DNA of 64,000 nucleotides from Cryobacterium aureum (GCF_002954245.1 NZ_PPTG01000014.1:62001-126000), one strand, 5' to 3'; positions 34,648 to 44,604 are shown, counted from the stretch's first letter. Program-made: numbers and translations. Notes: generated from the letters alone by a model not told the origin.

Positions 34648-35547
34648 ATGAACGTCACACCCTCTTCGCAGACCAATGCGACTTCCGTCAGCGCCACGCT
34701 CAACGCCTGGTTCACGGCTAACGCCCGCGACCTCCCCTGGCGCCGGGACGGCTTCGGCGCCTGGGGCATTCTGGTCAGTGAGTTCATGCTGCAGCAGACG
34801 CCGGTGAACCGGGTCATCCCCCGGCTGGAAGAATGGCTGGCGCGTTGGCCAACACCCGCGTCGCTGGCCGCGGTTCCGCCGAGCGAGGCGGTGCGGGCCT
34901 GGTCCAGTCTCGGCTACCCGAGGCGTGCGCTGTGGCTGCACGCCGCAGCGGTGCAGATCACCGAGCTGCACGAGGGTGTCGTGCCGTCCGACGTCGACGA
35001 TCTGCTCGCCCTGACCGGCATTGGCGATTACACCGCACGGGCGGTGGCGGCGTTTGCGTATGGCCACCGGCATCCGGTCGTGGACACCAACACCCGACGG
35101 GTGATCGCCCGGGCGATTGCCGGCGCCGGCGAACCCTCGCAGCCCAGCCGCGGCCGCGACCTCGACGCGATGGGCGCGCTTCTGCCGCAGAGTGCCCAGG
35201 AAGCCACCCTGTTCAACGCCGCGATCATGGAACTCGGGGCGGTGGTCTGCACCAGCCGCAGCCCCCACTGCGATGTATGCCCGATTAGGAATGTGTGTGC
35301 GTGGCGCGCCGCCGACTACCCGGAATACACTGGCACCCGCAAGAGCGTGCAGAAGAAGTTCGAGGGCAGTGACCGGCAGGTGCGCGGCCTGATCATGGCC
35401 GAACTACGTTCGACGCACCGTTCGGTCACGGATGCCGAGCTCGTCACACTCTGGCCGGATGCCGACCAGCTGCAGCGCGCGCTGGCCAGCCTCGTCACCG
35501 ACGGCCTGGCGATCCCGGCCGATGGCGGCTTCACCCTGCCGGAGTGA
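34648..35547 (+). CDS. mutY: A/G-specific adenine glycosylase
   Basis: 299 residues. Catalytic Glu in [15 protein letters not shown], HhH motif [16 protein letters not shown], Asp in VVDTNTRRV, and the Fe4S4 cluster cysteines ([17 protein letters not shown]). It removes adenine mispaired with 8-oxoguanine. It is shorter than E. coli MutY, the C-terminal Nudix-like recognition domain being reduced, which is common in Actinobacteria. Divergent from the kinase-like gene across 23 bases, and followed by thyA and folA on the same strand. Confidence 0.93.
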   Translation: MNVTPSSQTNATSVSATLNAWFTANARDLPWRRDGFGAWGILVSEFMLQQTPVNRVIPRLEEWLARWPTPASLAAVPPSEAVRAWSSLGYPRRALWLHAAAVQITELHEGVVPSDVDDLLALTGIGDYTARAVAAFAYGHRHPVVDTNTRRVIARAIAGAGEPSQPSRGRDLDAMGALLPQSAQEATLFNAAIMELGAVVCTSRSPHCDVCPIRNVCAWRAADYPEYTGTRKSVQKKFEGSDRQVRGLIMAELRSTHRSVTDAELVTLWPDADQLQRALASLVTDGLAIPADGGFTLPE

Positions 35548-35569
35548 GCGCATCGCGTACGCTGGGGTG

Positions 35570-36424
35570 GTGACATCAACGACTTCTGCGACGGCTTCAC
35601 CTGCCGCTTCGCCCGGCTACTCAACCGCCGATGCCCAGTACTCAGCGCTGCTGCGCGACACCCTCGAAAACGGTGCACGCAAGGCCGACCGCACCGGAAC
35701 CGGCACCCGCAGCGTGTTCGGCCGCCAGCTGCGCTTCGACCTGGCCGAGGGCTTTCCCCTCATCACGACCAAGCGAGTGCACTTCGCGTCGATCGCCTAC
35801 GAACTGCTCTGGTTTCTGCGCGGCGACTCCAACGTGAGCTGGCTACAGGAAAAAGGGGTGCGCATCTGGAACGAGTGGGCCGACGAGAACGGTGAGCTCG
35901 GCCCCGTCTACGGGGTGCAGTGGCGGTCCTGGCCCACCCCCGATGGAGAGACTATCGACCAGATCAGCCAGGTGCTCGACACTCTGAGCACCGATCCGGA
36001 CTCCCGCCGCATGATCGTCTCAGCCTGGAACGTGGCCGACCTGCCGAAAATGGCACTCGCCCCCTGCCACGCCCTGTTTCAGTTCTACGTCGCCGACGGC
36101 AAGCTGTCCTGCCAGCTGTACCAGCGCAGCGCCGACCTCTTTCTCGGCGTACCCTTCAACATCGCCAGCTACGCCCTGCTCACCCAGCTCGTCGCCGAGC
36201 AAGCCGGACTCGAACTCGGTCAGTTCGTCTGGACCGGCGGCGACTGCCACATCTACGACAACCACGTCGAGCAGGTCACCGAGCAGCTCTCCCGCACCCC
36301 GTTCGCCTCCCCCACCCTGCGTATAAAGCCGGGTCGAGCCAGCCTGTTCGACTACGAGTACGACGACCTCGTTCTGCAGAACTACCAGCACCACCCCGCC
36401 ATTCGCGGCGCGGTCGCGGTATGA
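35570..36424 (+). CDS. thyA: Thymidylate synthase
   Basis: 284 residues. Catalytic Cys in [13 protein letters not shown], folate/dUMP residues in [13 protein letters not shown] and [14 protein letters not shown], and GDCHIYDNH. It methylates dUMP to dTMP with methylene-tetrahydrofolate, producing dihydrofolate for the next gene. Two adjacent GTG codons (35567 and 35570) are possible starts, giving a Thr/Ser/Ala-rich tail ahead of [14 protein letters not shown]. The stop overlaps folA by 4 bases. Confidence 0.94.
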   Translation: MTSTTSATASPAASPGYSTADAQYSALLRDTLENGARKADRTGTGTRSVFGRQLRFDLAEGFPLITTKRVHFASIAYELLWFLRGDSNVSWLQEKGVRIWNEWADENGELGPVYGVQWRSWPTPDGETIDQISQVLDTLSTDPDSRRMIVSAWNVADLPKMALAPCHALFQFYVADGKLSCQLYQRSADLFLGVPFNIASYALLTQLVAEQAGLELGQFVWTGGDCHIYDNHVEQVTEQLSRTPFASPTLRIKPGRASLFDYEYDDLVLQNYQHHPAIRGAVAV

Positions 36425-36924
36425 CACTCGGCCTGATCTGGGCGCAGACGCGCGAAGGCGTGATCGGCGCCAACGGGGTCATGCCCTGGCATCTGCCGGA
36501 AGACCTCGCCCATTTTCGTGCCGTTACGAGTGGCAGCGCCGTCATCATGGGCCGGCGCACCTGGGATTCCCTCCCCGAACGCTTCCGCCCCCTGCCCGGC
36601 CGACAGAACATCGTGATCACCCGGCAGCAGGGCTGGGCAGCGGAGGGGGCATCCGTAGCGCACACCCTGGAGGACGCTCTCGCCATTACCTCGAGTGTCG
36701 TCTGGGTGATTGGCGGCGCCGAAATCTACCGGCTCGCTCTGCCCTTCGCCGGCATTCTCGAGGTGACCGAGATCGACGCCGACATCCCCGGTGATACCCA
36801 CGCGCCCGCACTCACCGCTGCCTGGACCCGGGTACACACGGACCCAACCAGCGGATGGCTCCGCTCCACCACCGCACTCCGCTACCGCTTCGCGCGCTAC
36901 GAGCGCACCCCTGCCCACCGCTAG
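36421..36924 (+). CDS. folA: Dihydrofolate reductase
   Basis: 167 residues. DHFR hallmarks: [20 protein letters not shown] with the conserved Trp, then [10 protein letters not shown] (acidic active-site residue), [19 protein letters not shown], and [12 protein letters not shown]. It regenerates tetrahydrofolate after thymidylate synthase. ATGA overlap with thyA means translational coupling. Its TAG is followed by a second CTAGCCCGCC copy 16 bases on, a small stop-containing duplication. Confidence 0.94.
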   Translation: MTLGLIWAQTREGVIGANGVMPWHLPEDLAHFRAVTSGSAVIMGRRTWDSLPERFRPLPGRQNIVITRQQGWAAEGASVAHTLEDALAITSSVVWVIGGAEIYRLALPFAGILEVTEIDADIPGDTHAPALTAAWTRVHTDPTSGWLRSTTALRYRFARYERTPAHR

Positions 36925-37025
36925 CCCGCCCTACGCCCTAGCCCGCCGTCGTCCCCGAAGCAAACCCCTCGAAGCGCAGCCTCAACGAGGACGGGGCCCA
37001 GGCCCCGTGCAGAATGCTGGTGGTG
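36925..37025. other. Convergent gap between folA and rbfA
   Basis: About 100 bases with a repeated CTAGCCCGCC word (36921-36930 and 36937-36946) and GC-rich short inverted segments such as GGGGCC around 36993-37005. No gene. It may terminate both transcripts, but no classical hairpin with U-tract is visible. Confidence 0.35.
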
Positions 37026-37517
37026 CTAGTGCTTCGCGGTGCTCGCGGCGTCGGACTCGTCCGACTCATCGTCATCCGAGTCGTCGTCGAGGTCGTACTC
37101 GCGCGGCTTCTTGTACGGGTCGGCGTCACCGGCGTACGTCGCCGTGCCCTTGCTGTCTTCGGTCGCCGTATCGCGGTCGTGCGCTTCGCGCAACAGGTCG
37201 TCGATCAAAGCCGCGTTCTCCGGGATACCGTCGGCGATGAACTCGATCGACGGCGTGAGCCTCGCAGTGATGTTCTTGCCGACCTCACTGCGCATCAGGC
37301 CGGTAGCGGCCTTCAACGCCGCTGCGCTGTCGGTGCGCTCCTCGATCGAGCCGTAGACGGTGTAGAACACCGAGGCGTGCTGCAGATCGCCCGTGACCTT
37401 CACGTCCGTAATGGTCACGAACCCGAGCCTTGGATCGCGCAGACCGCGTTCCAGCCGCTTGGCAATGATGACCTTAATGCGGTCCGCCATCTTTCTGGCG
37501 CGTTCCGGATCTGCCAT
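37026..37517 (-). CDS. rbfA: Ribosome-binding factor A
   Basis: 163 residues from ATG 37517, with AAGGAG 8 bases upstream. KH-type RbfA fold: ARKMADRIKVIIAKRLERGL, DPRLGFVTITDVKVTGDL, ASVFYTVYG and the LTPSIEFIADG strand. It helps mature the 30S subunit, especially under cold conditions. The last 45 residues are a strongly acidic Asp/Glu/Ser tail typical of actinobacterial RbfA. It is downstream of infB, separated by 223 bases containing large hairpins. Confidence 0.93.
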   Translation of the reverse strand: MADPERARKMADRIKVIIAKRLERGLRDPRLGFVTITDVKVTGDLQHASVFYTVYGSIEERTDSAAALKAATGLMRSEVGKNITARLTPSIEFIADGIPENAALIDDLLREAHDRDTATEDSKGTATYAGDADPYKKPREYDLDDDSDDDESDESDAASTAKH

Positions 37518-37602
37518 TTCGATACTCCTTGTTAGCGGGGCCCGAAGCGCCCGGTAATTCTGTTTTTTCACCGCATTAAACGGATGTTGCCTACCCAACT
37601 GA

Positions 37603-37690
37603 GGGTCGGAGCAAATTTCCCCCGAAAAGGGAATCGGGGTAGGGGTCCCCGCTCTTTCCTTTTCGGGGGAAATTTGCGGAGACCCGACCC
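37603..37690. terminator. Very large three-tier hairpin between infB and rbfA
   Basis: Arms GCAAATTTCCCCCGAAAAGG.. at 37611-37633 and its complement at 37656-37677 form a 22-bp stem with one bulged G. GGGTCGG/CCGACCC form an outer stem (37603-37609 with 37684-37690), and CGGGG/CCCCG an apical stem (37635-37639 with 37647-37651). No U-tract on either side. It could terminate, attenuate or stabilise the infB transcript, or be a mobile palindromic element. Confidence 0.6.
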
Positions 37691-37699
37691 AATGCCGAA

Positions 37700-37723
37700 G
37701 TCGGGCTCCGTGAAGAGCCCGAC
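37700..37723 (-). terminator. Hairpin just downstream of infB
   Basis: GTCGGGCTC (37700-37708) pairs perfectly with GAGCCCGAC (37715-37723) across a six-base loop, starting 18 bases after the infB stop in its direction of transcription. On that strand the downstream side lacks a U-run, so partial termination or RNA processing is possible. Confidence 0.55.
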
Positions 37724-37740
37724 CCCAACCAAACCGCGAG

Positions 37741-40596
37741 TTAGACGCGCGGTTTTTCCTTCATTTCGATGGTCTCAATCTCATCGCCAATTCGGATGTC
37801 GTTGAACTTGCCCAGTCCGATACCACACTCGAAGTCCGTACGGACCTCGGTGACATCGTCCTTGAAGCGACGCAGCGACTCGATGCCCAGGTTGTCCCCC
37901 ACCACGATGCCCTCGCGAATAACGCGAGCCTTGGCATTTCGGGTGATGGTACCGGAGCGCACGATGACACCGGCAACGTTTCCGAACTTCGACGAGCTGA
38001 AGACCTCTCGAATTTCGGCGATACCGCTCTGGACCTCTTCGTACTCGGGCTTGAGCATTCCCTTGAGGGAATTCTCGATGTCCTCGAGGGCGGAGTAGAT
38101 GACGGAGTAGAACCGCACGTCGACGCCTTCGCGAGCAGCACGCTCGCGGGCCTTCGTGTCGGGGCGAACGTTGAACCCGATGATGATGGCGTTGTCGACG
38201 GTAGCGAGGTTGACGTCGCTCTCCGTGACCGCACCGACACCACGGTGGATGATGCGCAACTGAACCGAATCGTCGACCTCGATCTTGAGCAGCGACTCTT
38301 CCAGGGCCTCAACGGCACCAGAAACGTCACCCTTGATGATGAGGTTGAGCGACTCGACCTTGCCCTCTTCGAGTGCACGGGTGAAGTCTTCGAGGCTGAT
38401 GCGCTTGCGGGCCTTGGCCAGCAGGGCGTTGCGCTCGGCGGCTTCACGCTTTTCAGCGATCTGACGGGCAGTACGGTCTTCCTCGATAACGAGGAAGGTG
38501 TCGCCGGCGCGGGGAACGCTCGACAGACCCTGCACCTGGACCGCGCGGGACGGCGTGGCGGCGAGAACGGCAACACCGTTCTCGTCGGCCATCGCACGGA
38601 CGCGGCCGTAGGCCGTTCCGGCGACGATGGAGTCTCCGACGTGCAGCGTTCCGGACTGGATCAGCACGGTTGCCACCGCGCCGCGGCCCTTGTCGAGGCG
38701 AGCCTCGATGGCGACACCACGGGCATCCTTGTTCGGGTTGGAGCGCATGTCGAGTCCGGCGTCAGCGACTAGGAGCACAGCGTCAAGGATTTCCTTGATG
38801 CCGGTCTTGTTCTTGGCCGACACGTCCACGAACATGACGTCTCCGCCGTACTCTTCGGCGACGAGACCGAATTCGGTGAGCTGCTGACGCACCTTCTGCG
38901 GGTTGGCACCGGGCTTGTCGATCTTGTTCACTGCAACCACGATCGGCACGTTGGCGGCCTGGGCGTGGTTGAGTGCCTCAATCGTCTGCGGCATGATGCC
39001 GTCATCGGCAGCGACTACGAGAATGGCGATGTCGGTGACCTGCGCACCACGAGCACGCATGGCGGTGAACGCCTCGTGGCCCGGTGTGTCGATGAAGGTC
39101 AACGCGCGGTCGATGCCCTCGTGCTCGGTGATGATCTGGTACGCACCGATGTGCTGCGTGATTCCACCAGCTTCGCCCTCGGCGACCTTGGCGTTACGGA
39201 TCGCGTCAAGAAGCGCGGTCTTACCGTGGTCGACGTGACCCATGACAGTGACAACGGGAGGACGAATCTCAAGGTCTTCATCGGTTTCGTCTTCGAGTTC
39301 CTGGTCGATGTCGATGTCGAACGCGAGCAGCAGCTCACGGTCTTCGTCATCTGGCGACACCATCTGAATCTTGTAGCCGAGCTCGCTACCGAGCACGTCA
39401 AACGTGGCCTCATCGAGGGACTCCGTTGCCGTGGCCATTTCACCGAGGTGGAACAGTACGGTAACGAGGTTTCCTGGGCTCGCGTCAATTTTGTCAGCAA
39501 AGTCCGTAATGGATGCTCCGCGACGCAGACGCACAACGGTTCCACCGTCGCCGCGGGGTACGGATACTCCACCCAGCGACGGGGCCTCGCGCAGCTCGAA
39601 CTCTGCTCTCTTCGTACGCTTCGATTTGCGAGCCTTGTTCTTGCCGCCACCGCGACCGAAGGCACCAGCGGTGCCACCGCCCGGGCCGCGACCGCGACCG
39701 GCTCCGCCTCCTCCGCCGGCAGGGCGAGGCGGGCCGAAGCCGGGAGCTCCGGCGGGAGCGCCGGGACGAGTGAATCCGGGGCGGGCGGCGCCGGCTCCAC
39801 CCGGAGCGCCGCCCGGGCGCTGGAAGGCACCTGGCCGCTGACCGAAGCCGGTCGGGCGTGCAGCCTGGCCGGGTCCGCCGGGGCGCGGGGCACCCGGGCG
39901 AGGTGCCGGAGGGCGCGGAATGTTGCTCGGCGTAGGTGTTGCGGGGCGCTGGCCCATGCCCTGAGCACTCGCGAACGGGTTGTTACCCGGACGCGGCGGC
40001 TGAGCCGGGCGCTGGCCCATGCCCTGGTTGCTGGCGAACGGGTTATTGCCCGGTCGGGCAGCTCCGGGGCGAGGCATACCCGGCTTGACCGGCGTAGCCG
40101 ATCCTTCCGTGGTCTTTGCGTCTGGAGCATCGGTGCTGGGCTTGTCGGCGGCCTCTGCTGCGACGACCTTATCGGCGGCGGCAGCCTTTTCGGCAGCGGC
40201 AGCCTTCTCGGCGGCCTGGGTCTGGCGCTCGGCAACGGTGAGGGGTGCCACCGGAAGGGGCGCAGCATCAACTGGAGCGGCAGACTCGGCGACAACCGGG
40301 GCGACCGGTTCAGCCGCAGGCTTCGGGCCCGGACGAGCGCCCGGCTTGGCGCCGTGGCTCGGACGAGCCGGCGTTGCGGTACTGGTAGCACCGGCAGCAG
40401 CAGGCGTGGGCGTTGCAGCCTTTGCGGCAGCGCTTGCCGACTCGAGAGCGGCGCGAAGGCGACGCGCTACTGGCGGTTCAACACTGGAAGACGGTCCTTT
40501 GACGAACTCGCCCATTTCTTTCAATTTAGCAAGGACATCCTTGCTTTCGAGTCCGAGTTCGGTAGCGATCTCGTGCACGCGTGGTTTCGCAGCCAC
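37741..40596 (-). CDS. infB: Translation initiation factor IF-2
   Basis: 951 residues from GTG 40596, with AGGAG 4 bases upstream. N-terminal IF2_N helix ([20 protein letters not shown]), then a long Ala/Pro/Gly/Arg linker (about residues 55-320) containing a duplicated [15 protein letters not shown] block. The G domain follows from about residue 445: [23 protein letters not shown], then domains II-IV. It delivers initiator tRNA to the 30S subunit using GTP. The linker length and composition are usual for Actinobacteria. It sits between ylxR and rbfA in the standard nusA operon. Confidence 0.95.
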   Translation of the reverse strand: MAAKPRVHEIATELGLESKDVLAKLKEMGEFVKGPSSSVEPPVARRLRAALESASAAAKAATPTPAAAGATSTATPARPSHGAKPGARPGPKPAAEPVAPVVAESAAPVDAAPLPVAPLTVAERQTQAAEKAAAAEKAAAADKVVAAEAADKPSTDAPDAKTTEGSATPVKPGMPRPGAARPGNNPFASNQGMGQRPAQPPRPGNNPFASAQGMGQRPATPTPSNIPRPPAPRPGAPRPGGPGQAARPTGFGQRPGAFQRPGGAPGGAGAARPGFTRPGAPAGAPGFGPPRPAGGGGGAGRGRGPGGGTAGAFGRGGGKNKARKSKRTKRAEFELREAPSLGGVSVPRGDGGTVVRLRRGASITDFADKIDASPGNLVTVLFHLGEMATATESLDEATFDVLGSELGYKIQMVSPDDEDRELLLAFDIDIDQELEDETDEDLEIRPPVVTVMGHVDHGKTALLDAIRNAKVAEGEAGGITQHIGAYQIITEHEGIDRALTFIDTPGHEAFTAMRARGAQVTDIAILVVAADDGIMPQTIEALNHAQAANVPIVVAVNKIDKPGANPQKVRQQLTEFGLVAEEYGGDVMFVDVSAKNKTGIKEILDAVLLVADAGLDMRSNPNKDARGVAIEARLDKGRGAVATVLIQSGTLHVGDSIVAGTAYGRVRAMADENGVAVLAATPSRAVQVQGLSSVPRAGDTFLVIEEDRTARQIAEKREAAERNALLAKARKRISLEDFTRALEEGKVESLNLIIKGDVSGAVEALEESLLKIEVDDSVQLRIIHRGVGAVTESDVNLATVDNAIIIGFNVRPDTKARERAAREGVDVRFYSVIYSALEDIENSLKGMLKPEYEEVQSGIAEIREVFSSSKFGNVAGVIVRSGTITRNAKARVIREGIVVGDNLGIESLRRFKDDVTEVRTDFECGIGLGKFNDIRIGDEIETIEMKEKPRV

Positions 40597-40672
40597 AATT
40601 CTCCTGTTCCGGGTCTGCACCCGGAAAGGGGCAGACCGTTAGTAACGGACGGGTCTCATTTCGAGCCGCTCA

Positions 40673-40930
40673 TTAGTTATCCATAAGCCAATTCAGCCTG
40701 TTCTCTAGTTGTTTCGCGTCCAGTGACCTGGTCACACGAAAGGCACGCCCGAAAGCGTGTCGCCTTACGGCATCCTGAAAGCACGATTCACGGGCATGCA
40801 ACCACGCACCTCTACCGGGGATTGTGGCGGTTTCATCCACCACAATTTCTGATTTCCCAGCAACGATCCGCAAAAGTGAGGATCGAGGGGCGCGCGAACG
40901 GCAGCCAATACACGTTCTTACGGAGTCCAT
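40673..40930 (-). CDS. ylxR: YlxR family RNA-binding protein (DUF448)
   Basis: 85 residues. Family signature RTCIGCRSRAPRSSLLRIVA at the N-terminus and the central PGRGAWLH motif. YlxR proteins lie between nusA and infB in most bacteria, bind RNA, and modulate RNase P or transcription in the cases studied. It begins 8 bases after the nusA stop. Confidence 0.9.
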   Translation of the reverse strand: MDSVRTCIGCRSRAPRSSLLRIVAGKSEIVVDETATIPGRGAWLHARESCFQDAVRRHAFGRAFRVTRSLDAKQLENRLNWLMDN

Positions 40931-40938
40931 CGTACCCC

Positions 40939-41976
40939 CTATTCGGCATCCTCCAGAATGCTGTCCGGCTGAATGTCGATTTTCGCGCCGGTGAGCTTGG
41001 CCGCGAGGCGGGCGTTCTGCCCCTCTTTGCCGATGGCGAGCGAGAGCTGGTAGTCGGGCACGAGGGCTCGCACCGCCTTGATCGACTCGTCGATCACGTA
41101 CGCGCTGGTCACCTTGGCCGGCGACAGTGCGCTGGCAACGAAGGTCGCGAGGTCGGGAGAGAAATCGACGATGTCGATCTTCTCGTTGTTGAGTTCAACG
41201 GTGACGGCGCGCACGCGCTGGCCGAGTTCGCCAATGCAGGCGCCCTTGGCGTTGACGCCGGGCTCGGTTGCGCGCACCGCGATCTTGGTGCGGTGACCGG
41301 CTTCGCGGGCGAGCGACACGATCTCGACGACTCCGCTGGCGATCTCAGGGACCTCGAGTGCGAACAACTTGCGCACCAGCGACGGGTGGGTGCGCGACAC
41401 GGTGATCTGTGGGCCTTTGAGCCCGCGACCGACGGCCGTGACGAACACACGAATACGCGCGCCGTGCACATAGCTCTCGGTGGGAACCTGCTCCTCTGGA
41501 GGCATGATCGCTTCGATGGTGCCGAGGTCGACGTGGATCATGCGGGGGTTCGGACCCTGCTGAATGATGCCGGCGACGATGTCACCCTCGCGGCCCTTGA
41601 ACTCGCCGAGCACCGCGTCGTCGGCCAGGTCGCGCAGGCGCTGGTTGATGACCTGCTTGGCGGCGAAGGCCGCGATGCGACCGAAGTCGGTGGGGTTGTC
41701 GACGGCTTCGCCGATGACGTTGCCATCGTCGTCGTGTTCCGGAATGTAGATGTCCACGTGCCCAGACTTACGGTCGAGAACGACGCGCGCTTCTGGCACT
41801 TCCTGGATATCGTGCTTGGCTTCAGCAATCTTCGAAGCTTCAAACTTCGAGACGTCTTGCTGGATGTGCTTGACATAGGCGGTCAGAATCGCCTGTTCGA
41901 TGATTTGCACGAGTTCCTCGAAGGGAATCTCTTTTTCGCGCTCCAATAGCCGCAAAACACTGAGGTCGATGTCCAT
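40939..41976 (-). CDS. nusA: Transcription termination/antitermination factor NusA
   Basis: 345 residues. N-terminal RNAP-binding domain (MDIDLSVLRLLEREKEIPFE), S1 domain (GDIVAGIIQQGPNPRMIHVD), then KH1 and KH2 (PSLVRKLFALEVPEIASG; GKEGQNARLAAKLTG). The C-terminal acidic repeats of E. coli are absent, as in other Actinobacteria. It regulates pausing, termination and rRNA antitermination. ATG 41976 has a GGAGG ribosome site. No rimP gene precedes it. Confidence 0.95.
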   Translation of the reverse strand: MDIDLSVLRLLEREKEIPFEELVQIIEQAILTAYVKHIQQDVSKFEASKIAEAKHDIQEVPEARVVLDRKSGHVDIYIPEHDDDGNVIGEAVDNPTDFGRIAAFAAKQVINQRLRDLADDAVLGEFKGREGDIVAGIIQQGPNPRMIHVDLGTIEAIMPPEEQVPTESYVHGARIRVFVTAVGRGLKGPQITVSRTHPSLVRKLFALEVPEIASGVVEIVSLAREAGHRTKIAVRATEPGVNAKGACIGELGQRVRAVTVELNNEKIDIVDFSPDLATFVASALSPAKVTSAYVIDESIKAVRALVPDYQLSLAIGKEGQNARLAAKLTGAKIDIQPDSILEDAE

Positions 41977-42028
41977 GGCCGGCCTCCTCTATTTAAGATC
42001 TTGCCGCCGCGAAACCGCGCAGCGGGCT

Positions 42029-42044
42029 GGGTACTACGGTACCC
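42029..42044. promoter_or_regulatory. GGGTAC-TACG-GTACCC palindrome upstream of nusA
   Basis: Perfect 6-bp arms with a 4-base centre, 53-68 bases upstream of the nusA ATG in the proS-nusA gap. Could be an operator or a leader hairpin for the nusA operon; no protein is known to me for this site. Confidence 0.35.
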
Positions 42045-42112
42045 GAATCTGCAGCGCCCCGTCACCCACTGCCGTGGCCGGGTCCGTTCCGCGCTGGTAC
42101 GCCGAAGAGCGA

Positions 42113-42141
42113 ATGCTGCCGGCTGGGCCAGCCGGCAGCAT
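42113..42141 (-). terminator. Hairpin terminator after proS
   Basis: ATGCTGCCGGCTG (42113-42125) pairs perfectly with CAGCCGGCAGCAT (42129-42141): a 13-bp stem with a 3-base loop, 31-59 bases past the proS stop. Strong GC stem but no long U-tract, the usual actinobacterial form. It separates proS from the nusA operon. Confidence 0.7.
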
Positions 42142-42171
42142 CCGCTCTGACAGCGGGGAATTTAGTCAGTG

Positions 42172-43935
42172 CTACGCGAAGTGCTTGGCGACGTCGGCGA
42201 CGTCGACCTGCTCGCGGTCGCCGGTGCGGCGGTTCCACAGTTCGACAATGCCGTCGGCGGCTCCGCGGCCGACGATGACGATCCACGGCACCCCGATGAG
42301 CTCGGCGTCACCGAACTTGACTCCGGGCGAGACCTTGCGGCGGTCGTCGTAGAGCACCTCACGGCCGGTAGCCTCGAGGGCTGCCACAACGGCCTCCGAG
42401 GTGTCGAAGACGATCTCGTCCCGGCCGGTGGCGATCACGTGCACGTCGAAGGGGGTGACCGATTCGGGCCAGATCAGGCCCTTTGCATCGTTGTTGAGTT
42501 CGGCGATGACCGCGAGGATGCGGGTGACGCCGATGCCGTATGAACCCATCGTGACGGTGACCAGCTTGCCGTCCTCGCCCTGAATCTTGAGGCCGAGCAC
42601 CTCGGCGTACTTGCGGCCGAGCTGGAACACGTGCCCGATTTCCATGCCGCGAATGAGTTCGACCGGGCCGGAGCCGTCCGGGGCCGGGTCGCCGGCGCGC
42701 ACGTCGGAGGCCTCGACCACGTCCTCGATAGCGAAGTCACGGCCGGCGACGAGGCCGAACACGTGACGGCCTGCTTCGTTGGCGCCGGTGATCCACTCGG
42801 TGCCGGCGACCACGCGCGGGTCGACCAGAAAACGGATGCCGGTGGTCGATTTCACTCCGAGAACCGCGCCAGTCGCCCCCCACGGGCCGATGTAGCCCTT
42901 GACCAGGCCGGGGTTCTTGGCGAAGTCACCCTCATTCGCGGCCTCAACCTCGGCCGGAGCGAATGCCACCTCGACGCGCTTCAAGTCGACCTCGCGGTCG
43001 CCGGGAACGCCGATAGCGATGAGTTCACGCGTACCGTCCAGGCTGGTCAGCGCGAGCACGACGTTCTTGAGCGTGTCCGCTGCCGTCCACTCCCGGCCGT
43101 CGCGGCGGGGATGATCGGAGTTGGCCTTGTCGACCAGCGTCTGAATGGTCGGGGTGTTCGGAGTGTCGAAAACCTGCGCTGCTGGCAGCGCGCTGAAGTC
43201 TTTGCCTTCCGGAACGAGGGTGCGGAACGCCTCAATGTTGGCCGCGTAGCCGCCGGCGCTGCGCACAAAAGTGTCCTCGCCGACCGCGGTCGGGTGCAGG
43301 AACTCTTCGCTCTTGGAGCCGCCCATTGCGCCGGCATCCGCTTGCACGATCTCGTAGTCGAGGCCGAAACGGGTGAAGATGCGCTCGTAGGCGTCGCGCT
43401 GCAGCTGGTAGCTCAGGTCGAGGCCGGCGTCGGTGTAATCGAAGGAGTAGGCATCCTTCATGGTGAATTCGCGGCCGCGGAGCAGTCCGCCGCGCGAGCG
43501 GGCCTCGTCGCGGTACTTGTCCTGAATCTGATAGATCGACAACGGCAGGTCTTTGTAGCTGCTGTACAGGTCTTTTACGAGCAGCGCGAAGACCTCTTCG
43601 TGGGTCGGCGCGAGCAGCATGTCGGAGCCCTTGCGGTCCTTTAGACGAAACAGGCCCTCGCCGTATTCGTCCCAGCGGCCGGTCAGCTCGTAGGGTTCGC
43701 GCGGCAGCAGTGCCGGAAAGTGCACCTCGTGGGCGCCAGCGGCGGTCATCTCCTCGCGGATGATGCGCTCCACTTTGGCCTTCACCCGCAGGCCGAGTGG
43801 CAGCCAGGCAAAAATGCCCGGGGCCTGGCGACGGATGTAGCCGGCCCGCACGAGCAGACGGTGACTGGTCACCTCGGCGTCGGAGGGGTCTTCGCGGAGA
43901 GTACGGAGGAAGTAGTTGGAGAGACGTGTAGGCAC
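42172..43935 (-). CDS. proS: Prolyl-tRNA synthetase
   Basis: 587 residues, bacterial type. Class II motifs: [20 protein letters not shown], motif 2 [20 protein letters not shown], and motif 3 [17 protein letters not shown] YbaK-like editing insertion lies between (about residues 230-390, e.g. [18 protein letters not shown] residues), and a C-terminal anticodon-binding domain ends in [13 protein letters not shown]. It charges tRNA-Pro and edits Ala-tRNA-Pro. It heads the housekeeping block and is followed by a strong hairpin. Confidence 0.95.
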   Translation of the reverse strand: MPTRLSNYFLRTLREDPSDAEVTSHRLLVRAGYIRRQAPGIFAWLPLGLRVKAKVERIIREEMTAAGAHEVHFPALLPREPYELTGRWDEYGEGLFRLKDRKGSDMLLAPTHEEVFALLVKDLYSSYKDLPLSIYQIQDKYRDEARSRGGLLRGREFTMKDAYSFDYTDAGLDLSYQLQRDAYERIFTRFGLDYEIVQADAGAMGGSKSEEFLHPTAVGEDTFVRSAGGYAANIEAFRTLVPEGKDFSALPAAQVFDTPNTPTIQTLVDKANSDHPRRDGREWTAADTLKNVVLALTSLDGTRELIAIGVPGDREVDLKRVEVAFAPAEVEAANEGDFAKNPGLVKGYIGPWGATGAVLGVKSTTGIRFLVDPRVVAGTEWITGANEAGRHVFGLVAGRDFAIEDVVEASDVRAGDPAPDGSGPVELIRGMEIGHVFQLGRKYAEVLGLKIQGEDGKLVTVTMGSYGIGVTRILAVIAELNNDAKGLIWPESVTPFDVHVIATGRDEIVFDTSEAVVAALEATGREVLYDDRRKVSPGVKFGDAELIGVPWIVIVGRGAADGIVELWNRRTGDREQVDVADVAKHFA

Positions 43936-43994
43936 CCGTCTACCTTACGCGGGCGCCGCCAGCCACTTCCCCACTGGCCGTGCAACCGCAGGCG

Positions 43995-44225
43995 TCAGCC
44001 GACCTCGCTCAGGGTGCGCTCGATTGCGGCCAGGCGCGTATCCATTGCGGTGAGTTTTGATAGCAATGCGGCGTTGGTCTCGTTGCTCCGCGCCAATGCC
44101 TCTCGCACCGCAGGCGAACCCTCGTAGTCGTGGCCCCGAGACCTCAAGTACTGCTTGAAAATTGCGTAGGTGATTCCGCCGATGATAGCGACGATGGGAA
44201 CGAGATACGCGAAGTCAAAATTCAT
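43995..44225 (-). CDS. Small membrane-anchored coiled-coil protein
   Basis: 76 residues. One N-terminal membrane helix (YLVPIVAIIGGITYAIF), a short basic patch, then a helix with heptad hydrophobics (AALLSKLTAMDTRLAAIERT) likely to form a coiled coil inside the cell. AGGGGA ribosome site precedes ATG 44225. It starts 10 bases after the winged-helix regulator stop, so the two form an operon. No named family recognised. Confidence 0.7.
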   Translation of the reverse strand: MNFDFAYLVPIVAIIGGITYAIFKQYLRSRGHDYEGSPAVREALARSNETNAALLSKLTAMDTRLAAIERTLSEVG

Positions 44226-44235
44226 AGTTTTCCCC

Positions 44236-44544
44236 TTATTGGTTGTTTACCGTGGCGGTTGTTGCCACGGCATCGGCGATGGTGTCGATGGTCACGGTGA
44301 CTGAAAATGGGGCCAGCGCGACGTGCTTGAGAGCGGTTCCCTCCGGGGAGAGTTCGAGTGACGTGGTGACGAACCCGCTCGCTTCGAGTTTGGCAAGGTG
44401 CATGTAGAGCAGCGCCCGCGACATTCCAACGCGCCTGGCCAGCTCGCTGACGTGCACGCGCCCGCCCTGCAACTCGGCGAGAATTAACATGCGCTGCGGG
44501 CTGGCGACCGCCGCGAGGGTCGCGCTGAGCTGTTCCACATTCAT
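44236..44544 (-). CDS. Winged-helix (ArsR-like) transcriptional regulator
   Basis: 102 residues. HTH region SPQRMLILAELQGGRVHVSE then LARRVGMSRALLYMHLAKLE and a wing (SGFVTTSLELSPEGTALKHV). No metal-binding Cys motif, so not a classical metal sensor. It has the best ribosome site nearby (AGGAGG, 8 bases upstream) and a promoter overlapped by an inverted repeat, indicating autoregulation. The downstream coiled-coil membrane protein may control or be controlled by it, as with PadR/ArsR-like regulators paired with membrane partners. Confidence 0.8.
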   Translation of the reverse strand: MNVEQLSATLAAVASPQRMLILAELQGGRVHVSELARRVGMSRALLYMHLAKLEASGFVTTSLELSPEGTALKHVALAPFSVTVTIDTIADAVATTATVNNQ

Positions 44545-44561
44545 TGCGACGCCTCCTGACA

Positions 44562-44597
44562 GGTGTAACTATATTATGACACCCGTAAGAAATGCAA
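44562..44597 (-). promoter_or_regulatory. Promoter with overlapping inverted repeat for the winged-helix gene
   Basis: On the minus strand, TTGCAT (44597-44592), 18 bases, then TATAGT (44573-44568) make a sigma-70-like promoter. GGTGT/ACACC arms (44562-44566 and 44579-44583) straddle the -10. The ATG is 18 bases beyond the repeat. Confidence 0.65.
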
Positions 44598-44604
44598 GCG
44601 TGCG

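Noticed and set aside
38965..40686. 573-residue plus-strand open frame
   Set aside because: Antisense to infB, rich in Gly/Ser/Arg from the complementary Pro/Ala/Gly linker codons; no family features.
44555..44565. CCTGACAGGTG word shared with the Liv operator region at 55023
   Set aside because: At 44555 it overlaps the ribosome site of the winged-helix gene and is not palindromic in context; the match is probably chance.
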